Below, in pieces: positions 1 to 9,393 of a stretch of DNA of 64,000 nt (position 1 is the first letter of the stretch; each line of letters starts with the position of its first letter). The notes under the pieces are model-generated. The model saw only the letters and a list, made by a program, of their open reading frames with translations, searched no databases and had not been told where the DNA came from. The position numbers were made by a program, and so were the translations under genes. Source of the stretch: Leptotrichia buccalis C-1013-b (GTDB taxonomy: Bacteria; Fusobacteriota; Fusobacteriia; Fusobacteriales; Leptotrichiaceae); the NCBI RefSeq assembly GCF_000023905.1, contig NC_013192.1, forward strand, positions 806,001-870,000, given 5' to 3'.

Positions 1-2
1 CA

Positions 3-1391
3 TTTTCAGGTGGACCAGATTCAGTTTTTCTGTATTATTTTCTAAAATTTTTTAAAAAAAAACTTGAAATCGAAGTTTCGATTGTATATATTAATCATAA
101 TTTACGTTCTGATGTAGAAAATGATTTACAATTTGTAAAAAAATTTGCAGCAGAAAATAATATTGATTATTACATTGAAAGCATAAATGTAAATAAATAT
201 GCAAAAGAAAAGAAAAAATCTGTTGAGCTAGCGGCAAGGGAACTTCGATATGAGGCAATTGAAAATATTAGAAAAATGATAAATTATGATAAAATTGCAA
301 CTGGACATAATTTGGATGATAATGTAGAAACTTTTATTTTTAGGCTTTTAAGAGGAACTTCATTAAGTGGATTAAGAAGTATTCCTAAGGTAAGGGAAAA
401 TATAATAAGACCAATATTGGAATTTGAGAAAAGTGAAATTTTAGATTTTTTAAAAAATGAAAATCAAGATTATATAATCGATTATACAAATAACGAAAAT
501 AATTATACAAGAAATTTCATCCGAAATAAGATTTTTCCCGATTTTGATAAAATTAATCCAAGCTTCAGAAAAAAAATTTATATGTTAATTGGAGAAATTA
601 ATGACAGAGACTTTGAAAATATTAAATTTAGTGATCAAAATGCTAAAATATTAGAAAAAAAAGAAATTTTGAAGCAAAATGGAATAATCAGAAAAGATAA
701 TATAGCTTTATTTTTAAAGAAAAATAACATCGAAGTTTCAAGAGAAAAAATTAATCAAATTTTTAAGAGTTTTTTTGATGAAAATGATAATTTAAAGACT
801 GAAGGCTCAACGGCACTTTATTTAGGTAAAAATAAAATTTTGAAAAATGAATATGGAAAACTTGAAATTACTCAAGAAAATTTTAGAAAAAAAGAATGGA
901 ATTTAAAAAATGGAAAAATAAATAATTCATTTGAAAAGTCTCAGATTTTAAAGGAAAATCAAAGTATTGAGTGGTATAATTACAAAATAATGTTTTATAA
1001 AAATATTAAGAATTTGAAAAATCATTTTGCAGAGGATAAAAATATTGATTATACATTTTTTAGGTTCACTGATAATATAAAAAATAAAAAAGTTATTGTA
1101 AGAAATCGAAAAGATGGGGATAGGATTCTTATAAAAAATTTAGGTCATAAAAAAATCAAAAAAATTTTGATTGATGAAAAAATTGCAAAATGGGAAAGAG
1201 ATTTTATTCCAATTATAGAAGCAGAAATTATAGAAAATAAATATAAAGATCAAAGTATGAAGGAAAAAATAATTTTAGCAGTTTCGGATATAAAATTTTC
1301 AAAATTTTTGGAAAAAATTAATAAAAATGATATAAAAACATTAGAAAGTAACAGTGAAATATTAATAATTGGGAGGAAAAATGGCAGATAG
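3..1391 (+). CDS. tilS: tRNA(Ile)-lysidine synthase TilS, 5' end outside window
   Basis: TilS ATP-dependently attaches lysine to C34 of the CAU-anticodon tRNA(Ile), so that it reads AUA, a frequent codon in AT-rich genomes. The reading frame is open from base 3 and begins with the PP-loop motif SGGPDS, normally about 20-30 residues from the N-terminus, so only a short N-terminal piece is missing. [12 protein letters not shown] and a following LRG...LSGL segment are typical of the N-ATPase/tRNA-binding core. About 462 residues are visible, with a Lys/Asn-rich C-terminal part. The 3' end overlaps the ribosome-binding site and first codons of ftsH, a pairing seen in many bacteria. Family assignment is firm; the true start is not visible. 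Confidence 0.93.
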   Translation, partial: FSGGPDSVFLYYFLKFFKKKLEIEVSIVYINHNLRSDVENDLQFVKKFAAENNIDYYIESINVNKYAKEKKKSVELAARELRYEAIENIRKMINYDKIATGHNLDDNVETFIFRLLRGTSLSGLRSIPKVRENIIRPILEFEKSEILDFLKNENQDYIIDYTNNENNYTRNFIRNKIFPDFDKINPSFRKKIYMLIGEINDRDFENIKFSDQNAKILEKKEILKQNGIIRKDNIALFLKKNNIEVSREKINQIFKSFFDENDNLKTEGSTALYLGKNKILKNEYGKLEITQENFRKKEWNLKNGKINNSFEKSQILKENQSIEWYNYKIMFYKNIKNLKNHFAEDKNIDYTFFRFTDNIKNKKVIVRNRKDGDRILIKNLGHKKIKKILIDEKIAKWERDFIPIIEAEIIENKYKDQSMKEKIILAVSDIKFSKFLEKINKNDIKTLESNSEILIIGRKNGR

Positions 1392-3687
1392 AGATAAAAA
1401 TGACATTAGAAAACGGCTGGAAGAACTGCGAAAAGATAACAATAGAAGAAATAATAGACAAGATAATGGTAATAGATCTCCATTTTCAGGATTTTTATTT
1501 TTTATTTTTGTAATTCTATTATTCACTTTTACATTGTTATTCCACCGTGATATACAGACGTATTTTCAGGAAAAAAGGGAAATTTCTTACACTGAATTTG
1601 TAAGCAAGACACAAAAAGGGGATTTTTCTGAAATTAATGAAAAAGATGATAAGTTAATTTCGCAAGTAAAAGAAAATGGAAAAGACGTTCTATATTATAC
1701 TAAAAAAATAACAGATCGTGTTGGAGATGAACCAAATATAATTAGTGCAATTGGACAAAAGAAAGTAAAATTAAATTCATTGCAGCCATCAGGTGGAGGA
1801 TTCTTTCTTTTACTTTTAGGACAGTTTTTACCAATGATTATTATGATTGGTCTTATGGTTTATTTAGCTAAAAAAATGGTAGGTGGCTCGCAAGGTGGAG
1901 GGCCAGGAAATATTTTTGGCTTTGGAAAATCTAGAGTTAATAAAATTGACAAAAAGCCAGATGTTAAGTTTGATGATGTAGCTGGTGTTGATGGAGCAAA
2001 AGAAGAATTGCGTGAAGTTGTAGATTTCTTGAAAAATCCAGAAAAATATACAAAAGCTGGAGCTAGAGTGCCAAAAGGTGTACTTTTATTAGGAAGACCA
2101 GGAACTGGTAAGACATTGCTTGCAAAAGCGGTAGCTGGAGAGTCAGGAGCATCATTCTTTAGTATTTCAGGTTCAGAGTTTGTAGAAATGTTTGTTGGAG
2201 TTGGAGCTTCACGTGTAAGAGATTTATTTGAAAAAGCAAAAGAATCAAGCCCATCAATTATTTTTATAGACGAAATTGATGCTATTGGAAGAAGAAGAAG
2301 TGTTGGAAAAAACAGCGGAAGTAATGATGAAAGAGAACAAACTCTAAATCAGCTGCTAGTTGAAATGGACGGTTTTGAAACAGATACAAAAGTTATTGTA
2401 CTTGCAGCAACGAATAGGGAAGACGTATTAGATCCGGCATTATTGCGTGCAGGACGTTTTGATAGACGTGTGACTGTTGATGCGCCTGATTTACAAGGAC
2501 GTATTGCAATATTAAAAGTTCATTCAAGAAACAAAAAATTGGCAAGAGATGTTAAATTAGAAGATATAGCTAAGATAACTCCAGGATTTGTTGGAGCCGA
2601 TTTGGCAAATTTATTAAATGAAGCGGCAATTTTGGCGGCAAGAAGAGCTAGTGATACAATAAAAATGGCTGATTTGGATGAGGCTGTGGATAAAATTGGA
2701 ATGGGACTTGGGCAAAAAGGTAAAATTATTAAACCTGAAGAGAAAAAACTGCTGGCGTATCATGAAGCTGGACATGCGATAATGACTGAACTAACACCAG
2801 GAGCTGACCCTGTTCATAAAGTTACAATAATTCCTAGAGGGGATGCAGGTGGATTTATGATGCCGCTTCCAGAAGAAAAATTGGTAACTACAAGTAGACA
2901 AATGCTAGCTGAAATAAAAGTATTATTTGGTGGACGTGCGGCAGAAGAAATTGGACTGGAAGATGTAAGTACAGGTGCATATTCTGATATAAAACGTGCC
3001 ACAAAAGTTGCAAGAGCTTATGTTGAAAGTGTTGGTATGAGTAAAAAATTAGGACCAATTAATTTTGAAAATTCAGATGATGAATATTCATTTACACCAA
3101 ACAAAAGTGACGAAACAGTTCGTGAAATTGATTTGGAAATAAGAAAGATTTTGACAGAAGAGTATTTTAACACTTTGAATACATTACAGGATAATTGGGA
3201 AAAACTTGAACAGGTTGTTGAATTATTATTAAAGAAAGAAACTATTACTGGAGATGAAGTTAGAAGAATTATAGCTGGAGAAAAAGCTGAAGATATTTTG
3301 AAAGGAACTGAAGTAAAAGAAGAAAGTATTCAAAAAGGCTCAGAAGGAATAGTACAAACATCTGAAAATTCAATAGAAGAATCTCAAGAGAATAAAACAG
3401 TAGAAGCCGAAGTACATGATTCAAACTTAAAAAGTGATACTGAAAAATTAGCAGAAGCAGTTAGAGAAATTACTGGTGAAACTGGTGGAGTATTGGAACC
3501 AACTGAAAAAAATGATTTTGATAAAGATTCAGATGATAATGAAAAAAATGATGACGATAATGAGAATTCAGATGATTCTTCTAAAAATGATAGTGATTCA
3601 GATGATGAAAATGAAAATTCAGATAATAAATCTGAAAAAAATAAAAAAAGAAAGAGTAATTTTAAATTACCTAGTTTTATGGAATAA
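1381..3687 (+). CDS. ftsH: ATP-dependent zinc metalloprotease FtsH
   Basis: Membrane-anchored AAA+ protease (768 aa) that degrades misassembled membrane and selected cytosolic proteins. Visible in order: TM1 about residues 37-54, extracytoplasmic loop, TM2 about 140-165, Walker A GRPGTGKT at 238-245, Walker B IDEID with D297/E298, and the zinc motif HEAGH at 461-465. I start it at ATG 1381, preceded by GGGAGGA, rather than at an in-frame TTG four codons upstream that lies before that site. After the protease domain, roughly the last 120 residues form a low-complexity tail rich in Asp, Glu, Asn and Ser ending in a Lys-rich stretch, longer than in most FtsH proteins. It overlaps the tilS stop by 11 bases, implying co-transcription. 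Confidence 0.97.
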   Translation: MADRDKNDIRKRLEELRKDNNRRNNRQDNGNRSPFSGFLFFIFVILLFTFTLLFHRDIQTYFQEKREISYTEFVSKTQKGDFSEINEKDDKLISQVKENGKDVLYYTKKITDRVGDEPNIISAIGQKKVKLNSLQPSGGGFFLLLLGQFLPMIIMIGLMVYLAKKMVGGSQGGGPGNIFGFGKSRVNKIDKKPDVKFDDVAGVDGAKEELREVVDFLKNPEKYTKAGARVPKGVLLLGRPGTGKTLLAKAVAGESGASFFSISGSEFVEMFVGVGASRVRDLFEKAKESSPSIIFIDEIDAIGRRRSVGKNSGSNDEREQTLNQLLVEMDGFETDTKVIVLAATNREDVLDPALLRAGRFDRRVTVDAPDLQGRIAILKVHSRNKKLARDVKLEDIAKITPGFVGADLANLLNEAAILAARRASDTIKMADLDEAVDKIGMGLGQKGKIIKPEEKKLLAYHEAGHAIMTELTPGADPVHKVTIIPRGDAGGFMMPLPEEKLVTTSRQMLAEIKVLFGGRAAEEIGLEDVSTGAYSDIKRATKVARAYVESVGMSKKLGPINFENSDDEYSFTPNKSDETVREIDLEIRKILTEEYFNTLNTLQDNWEKLEQVVELLLKKETITGDEVRRIIAGEKAEDILKGTEVKEESIQKGSEGIVQTSENSIEESQENKTVEAEVHDSNLKSDTEKLAEAVREITGETGGVLEPTEKNDFDKDSDDNEKNDDDNENSDDSSKNDSDSDDENENSDNKSEKNKKRKSNFKLPSFME

Positions 3688-3720
3688 TAAAAAATAATTT
3701 AAAATAAGAGAACTAAAAGG

Positions 3721-3768
3721 ATAGAGAAATAGCATCAATGTCAAGTTTTGCTATTTTTCTATTTTTTT
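3721..3768 (+). terminator. Intrinsic terminator after ftsH
   Basis: Arms ATAGAGAAATAGCA (3721-3734) and TGCTATTTTTCTAT (3749-3762) pair over 14 positions with one G-U wobble and a 14-base loop, then a T run to 3768. It closes the tilS-ftsH unit. Confidence 0.85.
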
Positions 3769-3899
3769 GTTCTAAATTTTTATGAATAAAACTTAAATAG
3801 AATAATCATAACTCTTGAGTTTAGGTTTAAATAATAGCTAATATAATTTTACAGATTTTCTATTACTCTTATTTTTTTTAGTATTATGTAAATATAATG

Positions 3900-3928
3900 T
3901 TGACATATATATAAATATATTGTATAAT
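3900..3928 (+). promoter_or_regulatory. Consensus promoter upstream of the exported-protein array
   Basis: TTGACA at 3900-3905, 17-base spacer, TATAAT at 3923-3928: a perfect match to the housekeeping consensus. The next gene starts at 4066, giving a leader of about 130 bases. In the gap 3688-4065 I see the ftsH terminator, this promoter and a second -10-like element near 4031, but no gene; the rest is AT-rich filler. Confidence 0.75.
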
Positions 3929-4003
3929 TTATTATAAAATAAAAAATAAAATATATTAATATAAAATAAATTACTACTAAAAATAAATTACAAAATATTT
4001 TAT

Positions 4004-4045
4004 TCTCATTTTTCTTTAATAATTTAATGATACAATGCTAGTATC
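4004..4045 (+). promoter_or_regulatory. Second promoter-like block, duplicated at 7309-7350
   Basis: Contains TACAAT at 4031-4036 about 20 bases before the ribosome-binding site of the 4066 gene, with the T-rich run TTTTTC upstream instead of a good -35. This 42-base block aligns without gaps to 7309-7350, in front of the paralogous gene at 7394, with 35 of 42 bases identical by my count. Conservation ahead of both paralogues suggests it is functional or was copied with the gene. Confidence 0.55.
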
Positions 4046-4065
4046 TAAAAGATGGAGGGATTTAT

Positions 4066-4434
4066 ATGAAAAAAATATTATTAATGGCAACATTGTTGAT
4101 AGGAGCAATAAATTACGCTGCAGAAGGAATGAATTTAACTTTTACAACTGATGGAAAGCTGCATGAAGAAAAATTGATAAATAGAAATATTCATTCGGAA
4201 GATACGGATATCAGAATAAAAAAGATAGGTAAAGGAAAATATGAAATTACAGGTTATTATGAATCTCAAGATGAAGATTTTGGTGAAGTAGAAACTTCAG
4301 TAATAGTAAGTGAAGCAACTTTGAAAAAGAATGTGATTTGTGATGAGAATGTTTGTATTGGATACGATACAAAATTAAAGAAAGCCGTATTTTTAGATAA
4401 GGATGATATGAAAATAATTTACCCTGAATGGTAG
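4066..4434 (+). CDS. Small exported protein, paralogue of the 7394 gene
   Basis: Unrecognised family, 122 aa. The N-terminus is a short signal peptide with cleavage probably near NYAAE, so the mature protein is predicted periplasmic or surface-exposed. It shares an ordered set of features with the product at 7394-7870: FTxDGKLxEE, a DTxIxIKK stretch, a GKYxxxxY stretch, then KNVxCDExxCxGYDTKLK containing two cysteines that may form a disulfide. It has a good GGAGG site 9 bases before the ATG. It opens a run of nine genes for exported proteins on the same strand. Function unknown. Confidence 0.85.
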   Translation: MKKILLMATLLIGAINYAAEGMNLTFTTDGKLHEEKLINRNIHSEDTDIRIKKIGKGKYEITGYYESQDEDFGEVETSVIVSEATLKKNVICDENVCIGYDTKLKKAVFLDKDDMKIIYPEW

Positions 4435-4463
4435 AATAGGTTTATTTAAGAAGGAGTGGGAAA

Positions 4464-5447
4464 ATGAACAAGAAGAAAGTAGCAGTATTAACAGTAATAA
4501 TTGGGGCATTATCGTATGCAGCTTATCAAACTGGAAAAAGCAAAGTTAATCAAAAAAATCAAAGAGCAGTTGAAGTTAATCTTACATCGTCTGTTAAAGA
4601 TAATGGGAAATTTGATTATTATTCTGAAAATGAAATAAGAAATGAATTGCAAAAGGCGGGGGTGAACAAAAAATCAATAGAAGCATTTTTATCAGCTAAT
4701 AAAATGGCCTTAAATGCAGATATACCGTTGAAACAGAAAAAAGAGATCTTCATGAAAGCTCTTGAAGAAGATGGTAACAATTATTTGGCAATAGCAGCTT
4801 TGGGAAAAATTGCTTATGCACAGGATGACCGTTCTACAGCGATAAGTTATTATAAAAAATCAATAGAAACAAATCCAAAATTCCAAAAAGGATATGAAAA
4901 TCTCATAAGAAGATACAGAGATTATGAAGATTATGAAAATTTGAAAATAACAGCAGAGCAGTTGATAAAACTTTATCCTGAAAATCCTGTAAGCTATGAT
5001 GGACTGTATCATTATTTCAAATATAAAAAAGATTATAAAAAAGCAATTGAAGTTGGGAAAAAGGCAATAGAATTGTATTTAAGAGGAGAGCCAAAATACT
5101 ATAATTATGAGTTTATAACTACAGATTTGATTCATAGGATAGCAAAAGATTTGGGGCAAAAACCTGAAGAAACTGAACTGACAAATGACTATGAAGGACG
5201 GAATTTTCAATTATATATTCTTGATGCTTATATTGAACAAGGTAATGACAAAGAAACTTTTGATTACTTTTTCAGTAATTATCAAAAATTTAAGGATAAT
5301 ATTAAATATATGGGAGATATGGATTACGAGTATAAAGAATGGATAGATGAATATATCGATTCGCTAAAGAAAATAAATGATAAGTATAAAAATAAAGATA
5401 AAAAATTTTATGAAGAAAATTTGAAAAAATTTAAGGCATTAAAATAA
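4464..5447 (+). CDS. Membrane-anchored TPR-repeat protein
   Basis: 327 aa. One N-terminal hydrophobic segment (about residues 5-22) that could be an anchor or uncleaved signal, followed by helix-turn-helix tetratricopeptide repeats. Clear TPR signatures are YLAIAALGKIAYAQDD with AISYYKKSIETNP, and later KKDYKKAIEVGKKAIELY. TPRs bind proteins and have no catalytic role, so this is probably a scaffold or partner for other envelope proteins. It follows the 4066 gene by 29 bases with its own AAGGAG site, so it is likely co-transcribed. The exact partner cannot be inferred. Confidence 0.85.
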   Translation: MNKKKVAVLTVIIGALSYAAYQTGKSKVNQKNQRAVEVNLTSSVKDNGKFDYYSENEIRNELQKAGVNKKSIEAFLSANKMALNADIPLKQKKEIFMKALEEDGNNYLAIAALGKIAYAQDDRSTAISYYKKSIETNPKFQKGYENLIRRYRDYEDYENLKITAEQLIKLYPENPVSYDGLYHYFKYKKDYKKAIEVGKKAIELYLRGEPKYYNYEFITTDLIHRIAKDLGQKPEETELTNDYEGRNFQLYILDAYIEQGNDKETFDYFFSNYQKFKDNIKYMGDMDYEYKEWIDEYIDSLKKINDKYKNKDKKFYEENLKKFKALK

Positions 5448-5505
5448 AAATTTAAAATACTAAAAGATAAAAGTATGAATAATATAAATAGGAAGGTGAA
5501 TAAAA

Positions 5506-6024
5506 ATGAAAAAATTAATGTTAGTAGTGCTGATGTTGCTAATTGGGGTTATTGGATGTTCAAAATCTTCAGAAAAAAAATTATCTGGGGAAAAAATTGA
5601 TGATAAACAGACGATTTCCAATATTTCTGAAAATAATGTACAAAATCAGGAAAGTAATGAAAATTATGAAACAAGTCTGAAAAAAAGAATAGAGGATATT
5701 CAGAAAGAAGTTCAGCCAGGGTTGGATAGCGGTGTAACAGCAGATATGAATAATGCGGTTTCAAAACAGGAAGAACTTTTGGAAGCAGAAATGAAAAAAG
5801 TTTATGGATTGCTTGAAGCAAAATTATCTGATAGTGAAAAGGCAAAATTGAAAAAAGAGCAGGAAGATTGGAAGAAAGAAGTAGAAAAGAATGTCGATGA
5901 AGCTACCAAAGAAGTAGAAGGCGGAACAATATCAGGAGTTATGGGAGGAAATGCTTGGGTAACTAAAACAGAGGAAAGAGCTTTGGAACTTGCAAAAAGA
6001 TATGATCAGTTAAATAATAAATAA
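5506..6024 (+). CDS. LprI/DUF1311-like lipoprotein
   Basis: 172 aa with a lipobox (IGVIGC, lipidated Cys18), then a low-complexity linker and a helical domain. The domain carries the hallmarks of the LprI (DUF1311) family: AEMKKVYGLLEAKL, a KAKLKKEQEDWKKE stretch and a C-terminal ERALELAKRYDQL helix. LprI of Mycobacterium tuberculosis is a lysozyme-inhibitor lipoprotein, but most DUF1311 members are uncharacterised, so inhibition of a lysozyme is only a possibility. Two non-lipidated paralogues follow at 9394 and 9854; all share VQPxLxSG or TGWDSG-like motifs before the core. Confidence 0.75.
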   Translation: MKKLMLVVLMLLIGVIGCSKSSEKKLSGEKIDDKQTISNISENNVQNQESNENYETSLKKRIEDIQKEVQPGLDSGVTADMNNAVSKQEELLEAEMKKVYGLLEAKLSDSEKAKLKKEQEDWKKEVEKNVDEATKEVEGGTISGVMGGNAWVTKTEERALELAKRYDQLNNK

Positions 6025-6068
6025 TATTTATAATTTGATTAAAAATTGACAAAGGATTGGTATTTGAT

Positions 6069-7283
6069 ATGAAAAACAAAATTTTGAAAATATTTGTAAT
6101 TATGGCTTTAGCGGTAAATGTAAGTTATGCAAAAAGCAATACAAAAATAGATAAAGCAACATTTCAGGAAATAGATGCTACATATTCAAAAGATAAAAAT
6201 GGAGTTTATGTTTGGGAAAATAGAGGGTGGAAAAAATTAGAAGGGCTGGATCCAGTTACTTTTGAAATTATAAATATTAGCGGAAGTGCACGTCGATATC
6301 TAAAAGATAAAAATGGAATTTACAGTATCATTTACAGTATGGATGGAGATAGTGATAAGTTGGCACTGGAAAATTTGCCATATGATCCACAGACATATGA
6401 AGTGATAAATCAGTTATATTCAAAAGATAAAAATAATATTTATTATTCAGATAGAAAAATAATCGGAGTAGATTTACCTACATTTCAAAGAATAGATGAG
6501 AACATATATTCAAAAGACAAGAATAATATTTATTTTAGAGGAAAGAAAATATCAGGCGCTGATAAAGACACTTTTGAAAAAATAGATAAATATAACTACT
6601 CAAAGGATAAAAATAATATTTATTATAATGATAAAAAAATAGAGGGAGTGGATAAAAATACATTTGAATTAACGTATGATTTTGGCTCTGTAGTAAATGA
6701 GTATTATTCAAAAGATAAAAACAATGTTTATTATGAAAACAAGAAATTGAAAGGTATAGATGTAAAAACATTTAAGAAAATAAACAAATTAGTTGACAAT
6801 TTTCTTATAGAAGATAAAAATGGATTTTACATTGTTGAGGAAGATGGAAGTGTAGCTCCGATAGACAGTAAGGAAGTAGATATTGAAAATCTCTCACAGT
6901 TAGCTATCAAAACTAACTTGTATCACGATAAGGACAGCATGTATTTTGTAAAAAATCATAAACTTGTAAAAATAAAAGACGCTCCTAAGGTTGATCCATA
7001 TAATTTATCGACATATAATGACAAATATATAAATAAATACGATATAGTTTATTACTTAGACACAGATGAAGGTGCATTTAAAAAACTTGAAAAAGCAGAA
7101 AGCCATGAGTTTCGTGCATATGGCGATACTGAATATGCAAAAGGAAAGAAAAATGTTTATTTTAAAGGTAAGGTTTTAGCGGGTGCTGATTATGCAAGTT
7201 TTGATATGAAATATAATCATGAAAAAGATGTATATGAAATAAAAGATAAAAATAAAGTTTATGAAAAAGTAAAAGCAGACTAG
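6069..7283 (+). CDS. DKNYY-repeat exported protein
   Basis: 404 aa with a cleavable signal peptide (cleavage near VSYAKS). The mature protein is built from repeats of about 28-30 residues centred on YSKDKNNIYY or close variants, spaced by G-x-D-x-x-TF, the pattern of the DKNYY family. At least eight copies are visible, the early and late ones more divergent. DKNYY proteins are secreted or periplasmic and usually of unknown role. I start at ATG 6069 (AAGGA upstream), rejecting an in-frame TTG at 6057 that follows that site directly. The protein probably forms a repetitive beta-rich fold. Function unknown. Confidence 0.85.
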   Translation: MKNKILKIFVIMALAVNVSYAKSNTKIDKATFQEIDATYSKDKNGVYVWENRGWKKLEGLDPVTFEIINISGSARRYLKDKNGIYSIIYSMDGDSDKLALENLPYDPQTYEVINQLYSKDKNNIYYSDRKIIGVDLPTFQRIDENIYSKDKNNIYFRGKKISGADKDTFEKIDKYNYSKDKNNIYYNDKKIEGVDKNTFELTYDFGSVVNEYYSKDKNNVYYENKKLKGIDVKTFKKINKLVDNFLIEDKNGFYIVEEDGSVAPIDSKEVDIENLSQLAIKTNLYHDKDSMYFVKNHKLVKIKDAPKVDPYNLSTYNDKYINKYDIVYYLDTDEGAFKKLEKAESHEFRAYGDTEYAKGKKNVYFKGKVLAGADYASFDMKYNHEKDVYEIKDKNKVYEKVKAD

Positions 7284-7308
7284 AAAAAATAAAAAGTAAA
7301 AGAAAAAC

Positions 7309-7350
7309 TCTCATTTTTCTTTAATAAACTTATGATATATTGTTAGTATA
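7309..7350 (+). promoter_or_regulatory. Promoter-like block, copy of 4004-4045
   Basis: TATATT at 7336-7341 aligns with TACAAT at 4031-4036 in the other copy, and the 19 bases TCTCATTTTTCTTTAATAA are identical in both. It lies about 45 bases before the ribosome-binding site of the 7394 gene. Confidence 0.5.
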
Positions 7351-7393
7351 AAAATAGATAAAGAAGAAAAAATAGAAAGTGGAGGAAATAAAA

Positions 7394-7870
7394 ATGAAAA
7401 AAATTATTATGGCACTTATGCTTTTAATGGGAGTTATTGGATTTTCGGAAGAAGAATTTAGTTACAAAGGTTATGATTTACCTTTTACAAATGATGGGAA
7501 ATTGTATGAGGAAATATTACTGAAAAGAGAGATAACAGCTGATGATACTTCAATAGAAATAAAAAAATTGAAAAATGGAAAGTATCAGTTCTGGGATTAC
7601 GCTTCTGATACTGGAGATGAAAATGAGCCGCCACGAATTTCAGATGCAGTTAAGGAAAAAAATGTGCTTTGTGATGAATATATCTGTGTTGGATACGATA
7701 CAAAATTAAAAGATCCAGTAATTTTGAATAGAAAAACGAAAAGAATAATTAGTATTGTACGTGAAGAAAACTACAATAAAGTTGATGACCCTGAAACTTT
7801 AAGAAGATTCCCTGAGGATAATCCTGAAATGTATAAATTATACCGTGATTATTATAAATTGTATAAATAA
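7394..7870 (+). CDS. Small exported protein, paralogue of the 4066 gene
   Basis: 158 aa with a signal peptide (cleavage near VIGFSEE). Shares FTNDGKLYEE, DTSIEIKK, and the two-cysteine segment KNVLCDEYICVGYDTKLK with the product at 4066-4434, but carries about 35 extra residues at the C-terminus rich in Tyr, Pro and charged residues. ATG 7394 is chosen because GGAGG (7381-7385) precedes it; a GTG five codons upstream overlaps that site. Duplication included the upstream promoter-like block. Function unknown. Confidence 0.85.
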   Translation: MKKIIMALMLLMGVIGFSEEEFSYKGYDLPFTNDGKLYEEILLKREITADDTSIEIKKLKNGKYQFWDYASDTGDENEPPRISDAVKEKNVLCDEYICVGYDTKLKDPVILNRKTKRIISIVREENYNKVDDPETLRRFPEDNPEMYKLYRDYYKLYK

Positions 7871-7934
7871 ATTATGATTAAAAAATAAAAAAATTATAAA
7901 TATCAAATTTAAATAGAAAGAGTAGGTAAAAATT

Positions 7935-8567
7935 ATGAAAAAAGTATTATTTTTAATTATGGCATTAGCTGCAATACCAGCGTTTGCAGTAAAAGTTACG
8001 ACAGATGGGAAACATAATTTAGATAAGGTAGCGGGGAAATACAGAGAATATTCGGAACTTGAAATATTTGAAAAAAGTGGGAAATGGTATGCGACAAAAA
8101 AAGCTTTTAAAACAGAAACAGTTCCTCTAGTTTTAGAAAAAGATGGAAAATTTTCAGCAGAATTTGAGCATGGAAAAGAAACTTTTGCTTATGATACAAG
8201 AATGAAGGCTTTGGTAACGCTTGTTAAAGATGACACAGATCAGATACTTTCTATAGAATTGCCTACAGGAAAAACAAAAGCAGCAGTGGATAAAAACTTT
8301 AATATGAATAAAGTAAAGGGAGATTGGTGTGATTTTGAAAAAATTGTTCAGAAAAATGGAAAATGGTACATGTATACTGATTTTGATGACGAATACACTC
8401 CTTTAATTGTAACAAAAAATGGATTTACTATTAAAATTGAGAATGATATTGCAAAATTTACATTTGACACAAGACTTCAGACACTTGTGAAAATTGATGA
8501 GGATGGAAATATAGTTGATACGTATATACTAAAGGATTATTGTCCAGAAGGATATGTAGAGTTATAA
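7935..8567 (+). CDS. Exported two-domain protein, tandem copy 1
   Basis: 210 aa with a signal peptide cleaved near PAFAVK. The mature part consists of two similar halves of about 85-90 residues. Half one runs from KVAGKY through GKWY, LVLEKDGKFS, FAYDTRMKALVTL. Half two runs from KVKGDW through GKWY, LIVTKNGFTI, FTFDTRLQTLVKI. The duplicated GKWY and F-x-DTR-Lx-LV motifs suggest an ancient internal duplication of a beta-rich domain. The second half adds a cysteine after KGDW and another near the C-terminus. Nearly identical in layout to its neighbour at 8664. No known family recognised. Confidence 0.85.
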   Translation: MKKVLFLIMALAAIPAFAVKVTTDGKHNLDKVAGKYREYSELEIFEKSGKWYATKKAFKTETVPLVLEKDGKFSAEFEHGKETFAYDTRMKALVTLVKDDTDQILSIELPTGKTKAAVDKNFNMNKVKGDWCDFEKIVQKNGKWYMYTDFDDEYTPLIVTKNGFTIKIENDIAKFTFDTRLQTLVKIDEDGNIVDTYILKDYCPEGYVEL

Positions 8568-8663
8568 AAAATGATTATAATAAGCGAAATAATAGAAATA
8601 GGAGTTGAGAAAAATAAAACAATTATAAATACTAAATTTAAATCGAAAGTGTAGGTAAAAATT

Positions 8664-9308
8664 ATGAAAAAAATATTATTTTTAATTATGGCGTTAGCTG
8701 CGATACCAGCATTTGCGATAAAGGTCACGACAGATGGAAAACACAATTTGGAAAAAGTGGCAGGAAAATATCAAGGTATTGAAATATTTAAAAAAAATGA
8801 AAAATGGTACATAACAAAGATACATGACGGATTCGATGAAACGGAAACAGTTCCTATAGTAATGGAAAAAAATGGAAAATTTTCAGCAAATTATAAAAAA
8901 CGTGAAAAAGAAACTTATGCTTATGATACGAAAATGAAAACTTTAGTAACACTTGCTAAAAATGATACAGATCAGATACTTTCTATTGAGCTGCCTGAAA
9001 AAACAAAAGCAACAGTGGATACAAACTTTAATATGAATAAAGTGAAGGGATATTGGTGTGATCAACTGTTTGAAATTGTTCAGAAAAATGGAAAATGGTA
9101 TTTACATGGTGAGGATGACGGCGGATGGGAAGAACTTATAACTGTAGCAAAAAATGGATTTACCGTTGAATATGGAACTAAAGATACTGGAGATGACAGA
9201 AGATTTACTTTTGATACAAAACTTCAAACAATGGTTGAAATTGATAAGGACGGGAATATAATTCTTCCATTTATATTAAAGGATTATTGTCCAACAGGAT
9301 ATAATTAA
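8664..9308 (+). CDS. Exported two-domain protein, tandem copy 2
   Basis: 214 aa, paralogue of the 7935 product. Signal peptide and first 25 residues are almost unchanged; the body has diverged mainly in the loop after GKWY. Both half-repeats (GKWY..., then AYDTKMKTLVTL and TFDTKLQTMVEI) are retained, as are the C-terminal KDYCPTGY-type end and the cysteine after KGYW. Divergence concentrated in one loop while the frame is kept suggests that both copies are expressed and may have different targets. Function unknown. Confidence 0.85.
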   Translation: MKKILFLIMALAAIPAFAIKVTTDGKHNLEKVAGKYQGIEIFKKNEKWYITKIHDGFDETETVPIVMEKNGKFSANYKKREKETYAYDTKMKTLVTLAKNDTDQILSIELPEKTKATVDTNFNMNKVKGYWCDQLFEIVQKNGKWYLHGEDDGGWEELITVAKNGFTVEYGTKDTGDDRRFTFDTKLQTMVEIDKDGNIILPFILKDYCPTGYN

Positions 9309-9393
9309 TATCTGAATTTTATTGAAAATTAAGTTGACTAAAAAAGGGGTTTGTGATTTAATACAAAATACAAAAAATAGGAGTTGATAAAAA

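Larger units (their letters stand above)
7883..9308 (+). repeat. Tandem gene duplication, two units offset by about 729 bases
   Basis: Unit 1 covers 7883-8567 and unit 2 covers 8612-9308. The similarity begins about 50 bases before each start codon (the ATTATAAAT...AAATTTAAAT leader and AGGTAAAAATTATG are nearly identical) and continues through the whole coding region, so the leader was copied with the gene. Confidence 0.85.

Noticed and set aside
1369-1380. TTG 1369 as the ftsH start
   Set aside because: The codons overlap the ribosome-binding site GGGAGGA that serves ATG 1381.
6400-6780. CRISPR-like direct repeats in the DKNYY gene
   Set aside because: The repeats are in-frame protein repeats (AAAGATAAAAATAATATTTA-type) inside one ORF, without uniform spacers.
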